A DNA stretch of 64,000 bases from Symsagittifera roscoffensis. Lineage: Eukaryota > Xenacoelomorpha > Acoela > Convolutidae. Numbering within the stretch: the stretch's first letter is position 1; the number at the start of each line of letters is the position of its first letter. The notes below the pieces were generated by a model. The model ran no database searches. It worked only from the letters and a program-made list of their open reading frames with translations, and was not told the origin of the DNA. A program made the position numbers and the translations under genes. Location of the stretch: contig NC_087063.1 in the NCBI RefSeq assembly GCF_963678635.1, positions 18,273,814 to 18,337,813 on the forward strand, read 5' to 3'. Shown here in pieces: positions 1 to 10,389 of this stretch.

Positions 1-266
1 TCACTGTAACAATTGTTGTCCTGTTTTTTTTCTCTATTTTTTCTACAAAATGGCCGTTTCAGCAATTCTCAGAAATGTGACGTCACAATTTGAAACTTTA
101 AAAATTTAAAATACCAGCATTTTTTGACCTACACTCTTTGTGTAATCGTTCAAAGAACGTTGCTAATCCGTTAAAACCAATAATCTTCCAGGTCAGATGT
201 TCTTTTCTGGTCGATAAAAATTCGAATATGAAAATGCATTCTCGTACAGTCTGGTCGAATATCACA
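1..266 (-). repeat. 3' LTR, partial (cut by window edge)
   Basis: Positions 1-266 align with about 23750-24001, sharing the block around GTTGCTAATCCGTTAAAACC and the end CTGGTCGAATRTCACA. On the minus strand this is the start of the LTR (TGTGATATTCGACCAG). Similarity stops abruptly at 266 in one copy and at 24001 in the other, as expected for LTR ends. The rest of the LTR lies left of the window. Confidence 0.7.
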
Positions 267-281
267 TACTCCCCGGACAGC
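267..281 (-). other. Putative polypurine tract next to 3' LTR
   Basis: The minus strand reads CCGGGGAGTA immediately before the LTR start TGTGATATTC. A G-rich purine run directly before the 3' LTR is the usual plus-strand primer site. It is short, so the call rests on position. Confidence 0.45.
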
Positions 282-1087
282 CCGGTCAATGTCCTCATTG
301 AGTCTCGTAGTCTTCATCAAATTGTACAGTGTCATCGAACAGAATTTACAAAATGCACGAAATCACTTTTATCCATCTCATATCAACTCACTGCAGAATA
401 TAAATGGCATCATACCACACTATTGTAGCCTTCCAAATTTTTTCACTAAACTGCACTTTCGAGGATATGACTTAAGATAAAACATCTTTTCAGACTTCCC
501 ATGTCTATGTCCCGATTTAAAACTTTTTCTCCTAGGTTAAAAATGTAGGAACGCAGGACAGTCCTGCCAACCCACAAACTAAAATTATCCTACTATGCTT
601 CTTCCCTTCGGAAATTTAGTTTTCATTGGTCCTGAAAACTAAAACTAAGGAACTCGGTGGTTGGAAGGAACAATGAAATAATCTCCTTCTTCAAGAGATT
701 ACCCAAACCTTTCATGTCACCACAAAGAGTTCAGTTGTCCTAGTTGATTAAAAACAATCATGCAGGCTGGAATATTTTAGCATATTCTCCACTCAAGTCT
801 CTCTAAATAAATATTAAGTGTCTCTAAAGCCACTAACTAAAATCAAAATGCAAATTTATAAATGCAACAAATTCCTAAATCTTCAAAACTCAACTAAATG
901 TTTTCTTTTCAGTTTCAATAGCAAACTTAGTTGCTTTGTTTCTCATTTTTGTTTTCTGTCACACACAAGACAATTCTGAGTTTTAACATCTTCTCCTTCG
1001 TCGCTTCTTTGTTCGTTGTTTAGAAGTTCTAAAACTTCTCAATTCTTCTAATTTTTTTCTTTTTGCATCTTGTTTTTCGGCCATTTG
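282..1087. other. 3' non-coding part of the giant element
   Basis: This lies between the last coding fragment of the second reading region and the 3' LTR. I see no coding signal on either strand, only AT-rich sequence and scattered short direct repeats. It is likely the 3' untranslated part of the element. Confidence 0.4.
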
Positions 1088-1917
1088 TCAATGTTCCATC
1101 TCCTCCTCGTGCAACATCGACTCCGCCATTTCAGTCTCTGTATCTTGCAACACGTCGGTAGCTATTCTGACGCTGTTGGAAGCAGTCCTCCAACACTTCT
1201 GCTCTTCTACTCTTTGCTTACAACAAGGTAGAGGATCAACGTTAGTTTCTCTGTTTCGGCAGAAGCTGTTGTGGAGGCACAACGTCAGGTTTCTCTCCAA
1301 GTCTTCCTTCAACGTCTCTTCTTTTCCCCTTCCGTCACATTCATTTGTTCTAGAAGTTCTCTTCACGGCGGTGGTCACTTCACATCGATGAGTTACAAAA
1401 GCTCGCTTAAAAGCTCCTGCTCCAAAGTCCAGTTGATGCGCACTGTACACTCAGCTTTGCTTCGACATAAGCTTTTTGGCATACTCGTACAACCATGCAG
1501 TCATGTTGGCTCTAAACCATGGCGTTAGTCGTCTTCTGGCCCATATCTTTTTCACTTCCATCGGAATATTCAAGATTTTGCACATTGTTTCAAAAAGATC
1601 TAAATCTTTTAGACAGTCCAATTCCTGTAACTCTCCTCTCGTCGGTGTCTCCTGTCTTTTGTTCTCCTTCACATGAGCTTCCAGCCATCGTATCGCCATC
1701 ATAACTCCCACTATCACTATCGTTATGGACTGTGATGAGTCTGGTAAACCCATGGAGAGCAGCTCTTCACAGCCCCAGACCAACACCAGATTACTACGCC
1801 TGGGGTACCACCATGTTTGTAGCAAGCAATGTAGGGGAACTCATCCTGTGCTGACATGATGCGCCTCCAATTACGTTTTCTCGAAGCTTCCAGTAGTGGT
1901 TCCACTTCCATCATCAC
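1088..1917 (-). pseudogene. C-terminal end of second coding region (unrecognised)
   Basis: Three overlapping minus-strand open pieces (1723-1917, 1451-1825, 1088-1450) continue one another by frameshift and end at 1088. The last piece is Cys/Glu-rich and finishes in an acidic tail (HEEEMEH). I recognise no domain. Because coding signal stops here and the 3' LTR follows about 820 bp later, I take this as the C-terminus of the large second protein. The breaks show that it is not functional. Confidence 0.45.
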
Positions 1918-2045
1918 TCGGTGGACTTCATCATTCTCATCTACTGCATTGTAATCCGTGAATGTTGATCCTTTCTGCTTTTGTCTTTCAAAGTCACTGA
2001 AGTTCCCACTGACGTATCCTGTGAAATTATTTCCCAGAAACGATT

Positions 2046-2726
2046 CTAACTCCTCTTTGGTTCTCTCCGGAACTGCTGAGAACTTTTTGCACAGTAACTC
2101 CTAGATTTTTCTGACATTCTCGCTAGTCTTACGCATTTCGGTACTGAGAAGGCTTGATCCACGATCGTTCTCGTACTCTTCACATCCACCGCTACAAAAT
2201 GCACTGCGTATCTGCTCTTGCACATTGGATCTAAATTCGATCCCACCAAGTATCGCGCTCCCGACGGTCTGCGATAAGTTTCACTGTGTAGGATGTTCAT
2301 TTCCACCTCGATCGCTTCCCTCCACTTTCCTATTTGCTTTTGCTCAGTCTGCAAAACTCCTGGAAACACTTCTACACTACTGGCCGTGACCATCTCATGC
2401 TTTTGTTCTAGATTCAAAAGTGACTCTAAAGAACCAAACATGCTGTAGAATCTTAGTGCAGTCACTAGATTCACCTCGGTTCCTCCATGGCAATCTGCAA
2501 TCAGTTCCGTTTCTGTTTTCGCCTTCATCACAATGTTCCCAAACAATATCGTCAATTGCTTGTGTTGCTTCACCAGGGTCTTTACGCAATCCAGACCTCC
2601 ACGGATGTGACCTTCCAGTCCACAGACTTCTGCCAGACAGCTAACAGGTTTGACCCAGTCCTCTGGTCCCCAGCCAGGCAACTCTACCTTGTCTTCTCCG
2701 TTGCTCTTAGAGGCTGTTGTCATCAA
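2046..2726 (-). pseudogene. Second coding region, segment near C-terminus (unrecognised)
   Basis: An uninterrupted 226-codon minus-strand frame, hydrophilic with mixed charge, no signal peptide or membrane segment and no motif I recognise. It follows the 2910-3425 piece in the same direction. Its length in a GC-balanced stretch and its place in the series of collinear minus frames support it as real decayed coding sequence rather than a chance frame. It is one of the better preserved parts of the C-terminal third. Confidence 0.45.
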
Positions 2727-2909
2727 ACTCTAGATGACGTTCAGGTCACGCAAGTTACAGTCTGAGTTCAATTCCCTCTGCACATCTTGTGCCGCTCGTA
2801 ATATCGAATTGGCATTGGGACTTGGACACCATGATGGTTTCATTAGTTTTTACACCACCATCAAACTCGTTCTCAGCAGTTCGTCTGAGAATCCCAATCC
2901 AAACTCCAC

Positions 2910-3425
2910 TCAGTTGTCCGATTTTGGCACTGAAGGCGCAGTCACCTCTTCCTCCAAGACTAGTCCCAGCCTAGTCTGCTGATTAGCAGCGCTTCTTATC
3001 GTTGCAATCCTTGACGTCCAGAATCTTAGCAACACTGCTTGCTCGTAATCAAAGAAGCAACCGCGTATGTCTTCATTTAGGAAAGGGTTGTACGCTATCC
3101 CTATGATTCCGGATACGTAACTGTATGATTTCTTCTTGATTGGTCCACAGTATTCACTGGATTTTGGCAGTGCTCCCATAGATTCTTTCGAGAACCTCAG
3201 CTCCCTGTTTGAGAACCTCCTTATTTCGTCTATTTTCTTCATCGGTTCTAATTCCACGGGTTCTTTTATGTTTACTCGCATTGGTTTGCTCGTATATATG
3301 TTCAAAAGTGCTAGCAAGAGCAAGGCTTTCGTTTGTTCATCGCCTTCCTTTAGCAAGAAGGAGCAGCACAAATTTATGATAGAACAAATTTCAGTGCCAG
3401 CATTGAGCACTTGTGTCAAGAACAT
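2910..3425 (-). pseudogene. Second coding region, segment broken by an inverted duplication
   Basis: A 171-codon minus frame containing a Leu-rich stretch (FLLKEGDEQTKALLLLALLN) and no recognised domain. Its apparent start lies within the loop of a 40-bp inverted duplication (3373-3465), so the Met at 3425 is an artefact of the rearrangement. The true upstream coding continues beyond 3466. It belongs to the series of collinear minus-strand pieces that make up the second protein. Confidence 0.45.
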
Positions 3426-3465
3426 AAGTGCTCAATGCTGGCACTGAATTTTGTTCTATCATAAA
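3373..3465. repeat. 40-bp inverted duplication with 13-bp loop inside coding sequence
   Basis: Left arm 3373-3412 and right arm 3426-3465 are near-perfect reverse complements (core CAGTGCCAGCATTGAGCACTT), separated by 13 bp. It interrupts the second coding region, giving opposite-strand frames that both read LNAGTE.CSIIN. Confidence 0.9.
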
Positions 3466-3731
3466 TCGAACGAAACAGAGAGCGTCTCTCCGCTTCGCGC
3501 ACGCTACTGCTGCTCCTTCTTGGGTCATCAGATCTCTCACACCCGTCATTAAGAACACCTTTTCCACTTTCGATCTTTTTCTTTCTTCCGAATCATATTC
3601 CCGCGAGTCAGTCTAATCATGCACCAAGCGAACCTCAGTTGTAACTCTGTTCTCACATAGGCTATTGCTATCAGAGCGTGTATCTTCGGTGTGGTTTTCA
3701 TTTCTTCTTCGAAGTATCGTAACACTACCGC

Positions 3732-4238
3732 TCACCATGGAAGGCTCACCAACTGCTCGATCGTTTCCACGTGCACTTTAGACGATACCAGAGTCCCGTA
3801 TGCCTTCTGCTTCAGGGTGGTGCCTTGCATCATTGTCTCCAAATAACCTTCCATGGCACTTTTGTCTTCCAGAGCCATCGAGTGTCCTCTGGCCGAATTT
3901 TTGTACTCTAACATCTCCATGTATCCACCGGCGGGTTCATCAATCGATACAGTTTCCGACACTGTCAGTCGCTTATATTCCACTGAAACCGGCTGTCCTA
4001 CGACGCTTCCCTTTCCGTGGTTCATGGGAGACGGTTTGAAGTCTTTAAGAGTACTCCCCCCCCCCCCCCAACATTGGCTGAGTATCTCGATTTCTAATGT
4101 CGCTCCAGTCAGAGTGCGGTCACTCCTCTTGGTTTTGTTACCGGTTGATTTTATTCCTGTCATGAGAATGGGTGGCACCATCGCTACATCAGTCAATATC
4201 CTGTCTGTGCCAGGTAATCGATCATCACCCTGTCCCAA
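3732..4238 (-). pseudogene. Second coding region, segment (unrecognised)
   Basis: A 168-codon minus frame, hydrophilic, with no recognised domain. It contains a poly-C/G run at 4057-4068 on the plus strand that encodes a Gly tract and is a likely slippage site. It overlaps the previous piece (4225-4764) by a frameshift near 4230, where the ...SYRLGTG end of that piece flows into GQGDDRLPGTDR of this one. Between 3466 and 3731 similar but stop-interrupted coding sequence continues. Confidence 0.45.
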
Positions 4239-4764
4239 GTCGATAGCTTCTTCGATTCGTTGATTTGACAGCTCTCATCGCGATTTCGGAATCCACCTTT
4301 GCCTTTCCCGCTTTCCTCGATGTCACCTTGCTGCCCAGTTTCATCTTCATCTCATTAATCTTGTCAATCACCAGTTTTGATTGCCTCGTTCCTTTCCGGG
4401 TTCTTGACAGATATATCACTTCTCCGTTGTCTTCTTGCGGCGTCATCTTGATAGGAGAGTTTGCCTCACTTTCGTCGGTGGCCGAGTCAATCAATAACTC
4501 GCTCAATCTCCCTTCACACTCGTCGAGTTTGTCAAGGACTTCCCGCATTAGTGGTCGGTTGAGACCTAGTTTCAAAATAGATTGGGTTCCGTAGCTCTGA
4601 ACTACTGTCCAGACCTCTTCCATGAAGGCCAATCTATCCATTGTGTATCCCGTCCTATTTTCATTTTCTCTATGATGCACCTCCCACTCTTCATCGGGCA
4701 ACGTTCCCAAGAAAGGTACTCTGGCAGCGCCTTCTATTCTTCTTCTCCTTGGTGATTCCATCAA
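4225..4764 (-). pseudogene. Second coding region, segment (unrecognised)
   Basis: A 179-codon minus frame. The sequence is charged and largely helical in character (Glu/Lys/Arg-rich, with LMREVLDKLDECEGRLSELL looking like an amphipathic helix). No catalytic motif is visible. It is collinear with neighbours 4783-5721 upstream and 3732-4238 downstream. The gap at 4765-4782 is a single nonsense break. Confidence 0.5.
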
Positions 4765-4782
4765 GAGTTTCTGTTCGGTATT

Positions 4783-5721
4783 TTAAGAGTTGCTCCGAGA
4801 GCCACTCTCCGGCAAGTTACGGTTTGTTCCCATAAAGGCCGACAGGGGTTCCAACGTTGAAGTACCCTCGTCTGCTGACTCGGTCGTCGCTACCAACGCG
4901 TCCGCGCTGTTTTCAAAATCACTAAGGAAATTGAAGTCTAGGCTGGATACTCCTCCTGTCGAAGCCTTATCGTTTTCTTTCTCAGTTTGATCGGGATCCT
5001 GTTGCATAGGTTCTTCCGATCGACGGCTTCCTCCCTGCCCTTCGTCTCGTTCTAGGTAGGGCCCTTGCTCTTCACTCCCGGTCCCATCAGGAAATTTCGG
5101 TACAATTAGCCTGCCAGCTGAATGATCTTCCTCCTCTCCATGAACTACTTTGATCTCCTCATGGCCGAAGGTTGCTAGCATGGTTCTAGTCCGTAGCGTT
5201 CCTCCCACCGTTAACCCTGATTTCACACTCGTTAAGATCAGGGAGGCTTCTGGTAATTCAGTCTTCCCTCTCATCACCATAGGCTTTAGACCCAGTTTCG
5301 ACCATTCCTCGTCAAACCTCCTAGGCTTTGGAGTCGCTGCACTGCTCATTCGTCTTCTCGTTGCTTCATCCGTGTAAGCAAACTGCGTATAATGCAGCAC
5401 TGTGGCATTTATGCCCACAAAACACGGGTCCATCGTTTCTGAGAATTTCGCCATCCTCCTTTCATTAGTCTCAAAAGCTCTCAACCTAGGAATTTGCACT
5501 GCGGAGACTGCTCCGAGCAACATCCTTCTCATCAAAGGGAATTCAGGGATTTCCTCCGACAGTTTCTTATAATCGACCCAACCTTTCGTCTCTTCTCTCA
5601 CCTTATGATATGTTGCAGTCAGTCGAGGAATTCTTGTGACCTTGCTGTTTGTTTTGTCGTAGGGTCTTAAATTCCAGAGTTTAGGGAAAACTTCAATGTG
5701 TCCTCTATCCACTTCTTCCAT
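4783..5721 (-). pseudogene. Second coding region, longest middle segment (unrecognised)
   Basis: A 312-codon minus frame, among the longest intact pieces. The first two thirds are globular-looking (hydrophobic residues spaced through it, e.g. MDPCFVGINATVLHY), followed by an acidic, Gln/Glu/Ser-rich low-complexity tail (QDPDQTEKENDKASTGG). I recognise no family. A decayed region near 27.6 kb shows a loosely similar pattern at the equivalent position, which hints that this part is conserved among relatives of the element. Function unknown. Confidence 0.5.
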
Positions 5722-6026
5722 ACGATCACGGAAAGCTCGTCAAAGTTGACGACCGTCATCTCTGGCTCCGATAACTTTGCAAACAATATTTCTTCGAGCA
5801 TGAGTTCTCGCAACACATGCTGCTCACACCAGATCAGCACACTTCCGTCCAATGCTGATATGAGGTTCAGGTGCAGCACCGACCTCCTGTATGCTTCCAC
5901 CTTAACATCACGGAATGCAAACGTGATTGCGGGTCCATATATGACCGTCACGAACTCCGTTGCTCCTCTGATCAATGCTAAGGGATCGGTCCTCATAGCT
6001 AAGCTCAGATCAGTTAGTAGGGGCAT
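5667..6026 (-). pseudogene. Second coding region, segment (unrecognised)
   Basis: A 119-codon minus frame that overlaps the start of the 4783-5721 piece by a frameshift. It has alternating hydrophobic stretches (AITFAFRDVKVEAY, LHLNLISALDGSVLIW) that look like beta-rich globular sequence. No motif recognised. Around 6027-6133 the frame is lost. Confidence 0.45.
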
Positions 6027-6133
6027 GCCCCAGCATGATGTCGCACGTCTTCTTCCCTCTCAATCGTTTCATCCTCTCCTGTTCCAAAGCGATTCTGCTG
6101 CAGGAGGTACTGGATACGAGTATGTCGCAAGTC

Positions 6134-6867
6134 TCATATCTTATTCCAGGAATCCGTGGATCGTTTCACTTCAAACTTCCTCACGTTCTCCTTCATCTGC
6201 TCCGGGTAGCGCGTCAAATTCATCAATCCTCCCAAGTTTCCATGCGTTATCGCAATCAACGTTAGAAGTCCATCTAATCGCAAATTCTGTATTCCATCCG
6301 TGAGCAGTATCGCTGGTCCTTTCACAAAGTTCTCTGCTCCAAACGTCACGAGTAGGTCTACTAATTCAACGATTGATACTTCTACGACTACTTGGAGGAA
6401 TTTTTTTATCAGATATCGAGAAAATGAAGGGTCTATTTTCGCCAAGAAGGACGCGGTCCATCCGGCTCCTAGTCCTTCCAACATGCTGTCAGTCCGGTCA
6501 AAGCCTTCTTCTCCTTTCACAATCTGTGTCCAGAAAGCTTCCAGGGTCACTTGGCGCACTCTATTCACGAACTCGGCTGATTTCTCTTCAACAGTTTCGG
6601 CCATTTTTTACCTCTTTCACTAAGTAGGCATGGATCTTCCTGATCATCACTGGACCTCGCTCGAAAGCATCCGCGCCCAATGCTGCTATCCGAAGGGTCA
6701 AGTACAGCCACTTGTTAGCCTCTGATTTCGTTCTCAAAAACATCGCTTCCAAGTGAGCTCTGGTCTCCTTGGAGTTCGCTCTCCGTCCTCTTTTATCTCC
6801 ATTCCTCGGAACAATAAATCGTTTGACATCGCCACGATCACTCTATGGTCATCGTCAGTTCCTGGCT
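6134..6867 (-). pseudogene. Second coding region, segment (unrecognised)
   Basis: The minus frame 6134-6604 (156 codons) is preceded by further coding-like sequence at 6605-6790 that reads ANKWLYLTLRIAALGADAF and joins it with a frame change. The composition is helical, with hydrophobic repeats (VEVSIVELVDLLVTFGAENF). No known domain. A decayed minus-strand stretch near 28.6 kb has a similar order of residues at the equivalent spot. Confidence 0.45.
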
Positions 6868-7984
6868 TCAACTTGAGCTGTCGGCTGAAGTTGGACAGTT
6901 CCAACCCCAGTACCTCGCCAACACTAGCATGTGTAGTGAATGGTCTTTAAATCCTCGCATCGCATTTGAGATGTCGGACCCCACCGCAGATAATTCAGCC
7001 CTGAGTGGCCTCAGATTCTCCAGCTCTATTCCGCGATTTGGGGCAGATATGATCACGTAATATTTCCCTTCCGAGAGCAAAGTCACCATCGCATATACAA
7101 ATTTTAGTCCATCCGGGAGCTGTGCATATCCCAGAGACAGTGCAAACACGACTCTCGGTGTTATCTTGAGGAAGGCACCTTCTTTCAGAGTGCCCACTAC
7201 TTCACCCATTGACTCGAGAATATCCTTTATAGCTGGCCACACAGTGTCGTCGGCTGTCGTGGGCTCTCTGAGTCTGCTCAGGAAACCCCTACTGTGTAGA
7301 TCGTTGTTAATGCCAGCAAACACGATTGTGATTGGGTTCATTTCTGTCTGTCGTTGTACCCCGATTGCCATCGACACAGATTGAAATAGATCCAGGTCGA
7401 CCGCTGCCAACATTATAACATCTGGCCAAAACAGAGACTTGGAGGTATACACAAAGTCTGAGCTCGCGACTATCATAATCTTTGCCTTCCTCATTTCTGC
7501 TTTGTCATATGCAGCGATGATGGTCTCATCTTTCTTGATCGCCTTCAATTTACCGTATCTCTGAACATCACCTTCTTGATTCATTTGTTTCGGGTACGCT
7601 CTCTCTTTTAAATGACCTGAGGTTGCTTTTATCTGCCTGAACATTTTTACGTGTTGTCCTATTGGTGCCCTAGTCTTCAAGAATCTTCCAGGTCTTTCTT
7701 CTCGATTTCCTTCATCGTGATTCAGCTTCACATCTTGCAATGGTCTCGCATTCACTGGACCCCTTGTAGGTCCCTCTAAACCGGAAAATCTCAAGGCAGT
7801 TGTAGAGCTGAAGTTTATGCCAGCGGCTATCAGCCAGTCCACGCCTGTTATTGAGTACAGTCCGTTGACAGACAATCTCGCTCCATTCAACATCATCTTG
7901 GCATCTGCTGCAAAGCTCACCGTCTGAAGGTTCAATTTCATCAGATCCTATTTGTACATATGCCAGGGAGAAGGTATCGGCCAT
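6868..7984 (-). pseudogene. Second coding region, segment with possible second SGNH-like fold
   Basis: The frame 6868-7941 (357 codons) is the longest uninterrupted piece, with an N-terminal extension in another frame to 7984. Hydrophobic strand-like blocks occur in order: AKIMIVASSDFV, PDVIMLAAVDLDLF, NPITIVFAGINNDLHSRG, PRVVFALSLGYA, KYYVIISAPNR. Alternating strands with a G-N-N/D block after a beta strand recall the SGNH hydrolase layout, but I see no clear GDS serine or DxxH pair, so any relationship is speculative and it may be catalytically inert. At its end the frame shifts, and the reading continues as a QLKL..GTDDDHRVI-type sequence near 6850. Confidence 0.5.
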
Positions 7985-8327
7985 GACTACATCAAAGAGC
8001 TCCTGTCCGGACGTCGCTTCTCTCGACTGGTGCTCGTCGTCTCTGATCTTGAATCCAATCTAGAGGTGCTGGTCGTCTCCGCGGTCGGATTGACAGGTCC
8101 TAATTTTCGTCTTAGATGGACGGTTCTTCTCACCGGCGCTTCCCCCAATCGGTCTTGTACATCTGTCCTTTACCCTGGCTTGCTGGAACTTTGCGGCCTG
8201 AAGGTCGTCAGGCCTGGGACCGCTTCCAAACGTGTTTTTAAGTTAAGTTAGGGGGCACAAAGGTTGAAATTGTTGGCTCATTCGATGTTTCTTCCTTCTT
8301 CAGCACTCATGTGTCAAAAAGCTCCAC
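7985..8327 (-). pseudogene. Second coding region, Ser/Arg/Thr-rich linker
   Basis: Minus-strand coding-like sequence between the SGNH domain and the 6868-7984 block. It is rich in Arg, Ser and Thr (RRTVHLRRKL, SRSETTSTS-like) and probably an unstructured linker. It is interrupted by frameshifts, so no long frame is left. Confidence 0.35.
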
Positions 8328-8885
8328 TTTCATTTCATCCAGCTGCTCTTGGAAGACTCGGTTCAACCAGACTTGTCCTTCAATGCTATCAAAGTGGATC
8401 CCATCAGTGGTTAGTCTGGCCTGATCCATAGCTCTCAGCTCATGTTCAATGTCCATAAGGATCAATCGTCCAGCATTTCGACTTGGAGGATTTTTCAGGA
8501 TGTTGTTCCACCTGATGACTCCTTCATTATGTCTTCTTTATGTTGCTGTCAACGTCTTCGTGCTCATGGGTACGGTGCAGACGGTCAGTACCGCGCAACT
8601 GAATTTCTGCCAGAGAGTAGTAAAAAAGCACACCATCATTGAATCCCATCGTGCCTATTCCTCGTCTGAGCCTCTTGATACATTATTCGTCCCTATTAGG
8701 ATCATTATGTTAGGGATCCTACCTGGGTTCATCAGCTCCACCATCCAAAACAGCTGGGCTATGTTGCACCTACAAAGGCCATTACTGTAGTGATCCAGGA
8801 GGTCCTCAATTTCTGGAGCAATTTCACCAAGCTGTCACCCAGTATCAGATGTGATGTCCCAAGTGGCGGTTGCTGCAGGTTTACT
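8328..8885 (-). pseudogene. SGNH/GDSL hydrolase domain in the second coding region
   Basis: Reading the minus strand from 8885 gives the blocks of the SGNH hydrolase (GDSL esterase/lipase) superfamily in the right order and spacing: block I LILGDSLV with the Ser codon at 8831-8833, a Gly in MAFVGAT (block II position), block III MILIGTNN with Asn at 8685-8687, and block V TTDGIHFD with Asp at 8403-8405 and His at 8394-8396. In this family Ser, Asp and His form the catalytic triad and Gly/Asn the oxyanion hole; substrates are esters, often acetyl or acyl groups. The domain spans about 180 codons, the usual size. At least two in-frame stops (one at 8655-8657) make this copy non-functional. Esterase domains are known in ORF1 of CR1-like LINEs; I know of no standard gypsy element with one. 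Confidence 0.75.
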
Positions 8886-9434
8886 GCTGGGCTCCAAGTC
8901 GATCGATTGAAGCAGGCTCTCAAGTCCGTGTCCGAAACTCCTGGGAAGCTATACTTCAACTGGTTGTTCTTCTGCACGTCAACCACTCGGGACACTTTCT
9001 GCATTGGTATTTCTCGTATCTTTTTGTCTGGGACCTTAGAGCTCTTTGTTGGTAATGTTGTATCACTAATTACCGTTCTTGTCATCATCTCTTGGGAGAG
9101 TTGTACTCTGCCCGTGTCATCGATTGCTCCATAGGATGCAGTCACCCCGGAACCTGGCGCATTCCTTTTAGTGACAAATCGTCCAGCAGTTTCTATCAAC
9201 TTTCTCACTGTTTGCTCCACGACTGGGTCACCTAGGGTGTCACTCGGGTCCGGGAATGTCACTGGACCAGTTGTAGCCGGGGGTCGCGTCTCCGTCATTT
9301 GACTCAGCTCTCGAGGCGTCAAAAGTTCCATCGGGGACAGCCCACGAGGAATGTTTCTTGCAGATATCACTTTCTCCTCGGCTGTCGTTAACGCCAGCCG
9401 CTCCGATCGCTGTTTCTACTCTCGCCTCAAGCAC
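8759..9434 (-). pseudogene. Second coding region, segment leading into SGNH domain
   Basis: Minus frames 9240-9434 and 8759-9370 overlap by a frameshift. The 203-codon piece is Pro/Thr/Ser-rich and hydrophilic until about codon 150, then runs into PPLGTSHLILGDSLV, the first SGNH block. So the segment is an unstructured N-terminal region followed by the start of the esterase domain. It lies directly downstream of the coiled coil. Confidence 0.5.
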
Positions 9435-10005
9435 TCTGTTTCTTCACCCTGCTTCTTGTTGCAATCTTCAAACAGTTTCTTCCACATGTCTCTATCTTCT
9501 TCTGTACTGAGCATGGTCTTGGTCATCTCGTCCAGCTCCCTTCTGGTCTTCTCCAGCTCTTCTATCGTCTCGTTAAGATCTTGCAAAGTTTCGTTCGTCT
9601 GAACCCCTTCCTCTACTCTCACCCTCTTTGGTGGCACAGCTGCTCTAAGTTGTGAACTAGACGAGGCATCCTCGCTGTTCATTTCCTGATGCATCCTCCT
9701 CAATCCAGGCCTAGGCTTGGTGGGCAAAGGCATCTCACCTGGTTGGTAGGTCCTCGAACTTCCCAATCCAGGCTCATTCACCAAGTCACTTCCTGAGAGA
9801 GCCCCGTTTCTCCACCTCATTACCCTCATGTTCGGGCACTCCTCTTTCTTCATATGCTGCCATCAATAAGACTTCCGTGGGGCAGTCCCCACAGTTATCA
9901 TGCCCCAAGATATTTATTAAGGCGGCCAGCAACATGAGCCTCGATCCATCAGCCGACGTACGCCTCTGCCAGGTCCATGTACTCGTCCAAGCCAAAGTTT
10001 TCCAT
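9416..10005 (-). pseudogene. N-terminus of second coding region, coiled coil
   Basis: The likely start is the ATG at 10005 (minus), which reads MENFGLDEYMDLAEAYVG and then a TGA. Coding continues in shifted frames, including 9416-9853 (145 codons). That piece contains a clear coiled-coil stretch (LNETIEELEKTRRELDEM) near its C-terminal half after a basic PPKRVRVEE segment that could be a nuclear localisation signal. The start was chosen because coding signal ends here, upstream is a non-coding spacer, and the Met has an A-rich context. Coiled coil plus esterase is reminiscent of LINE ORF1 proteins, which bind RNA, but this is only an analogy. Confidence 0.5.
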
Positions 10006-10052
10006 ATTCTTTCAGGTTCGATTCTATTATCAGTTTGATGAATTGAAATCAA

Positions 10053-10389
10053 GTCAATGATTAAATGATCAATCAGGATCTAGAGAAGAGGCCGCGAATA
10101 TCACATTTGTCAGCTTTACACTAATGTTTTATTAAAATATTTTTAAAACAGTCAGATAAAAAATATCTCGATCGTAAAATTTATTACAATCAATCCTTTT
10201 CTAAAAATTCGGAATTCGACCTAAGAATGGACAGTCCAAACTTCGAATCTGTTCCTAAGATTGTCATTCGGTTATTCATGGTCACCAATTTTTTCTTAAC
10301 CAGGCTCTTAATAACATAACATATAACATAACACACATATCACACACGACACACATATAGTATGACGCCTTCCTGCATGCAACCTAAAC
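10053..10389. other. Spacer between Pol and second coding region, with ACATA/CA microsatellite
   Basis: No coding signal is seen. 10310-10370 is a degenerate (ACATA)n and (CA)n microsatellite. The spacer would be where a splice acceptor or internal promoter for the second reading frame sits, but I cannot point to one. Confidence 0.5.

Noticed and set aside
3800-4263. Plus-strand frames opposite the second coding region
   Set aside because: Shadows; the collinear series of minus frames explains the region better.
8449-8790. Plus-strand frame of 113 codons opposite the SGNH domain
   Set aside because: Antisense shadow of the minus-strand SGNH coding sequence, whose motifs are clear.
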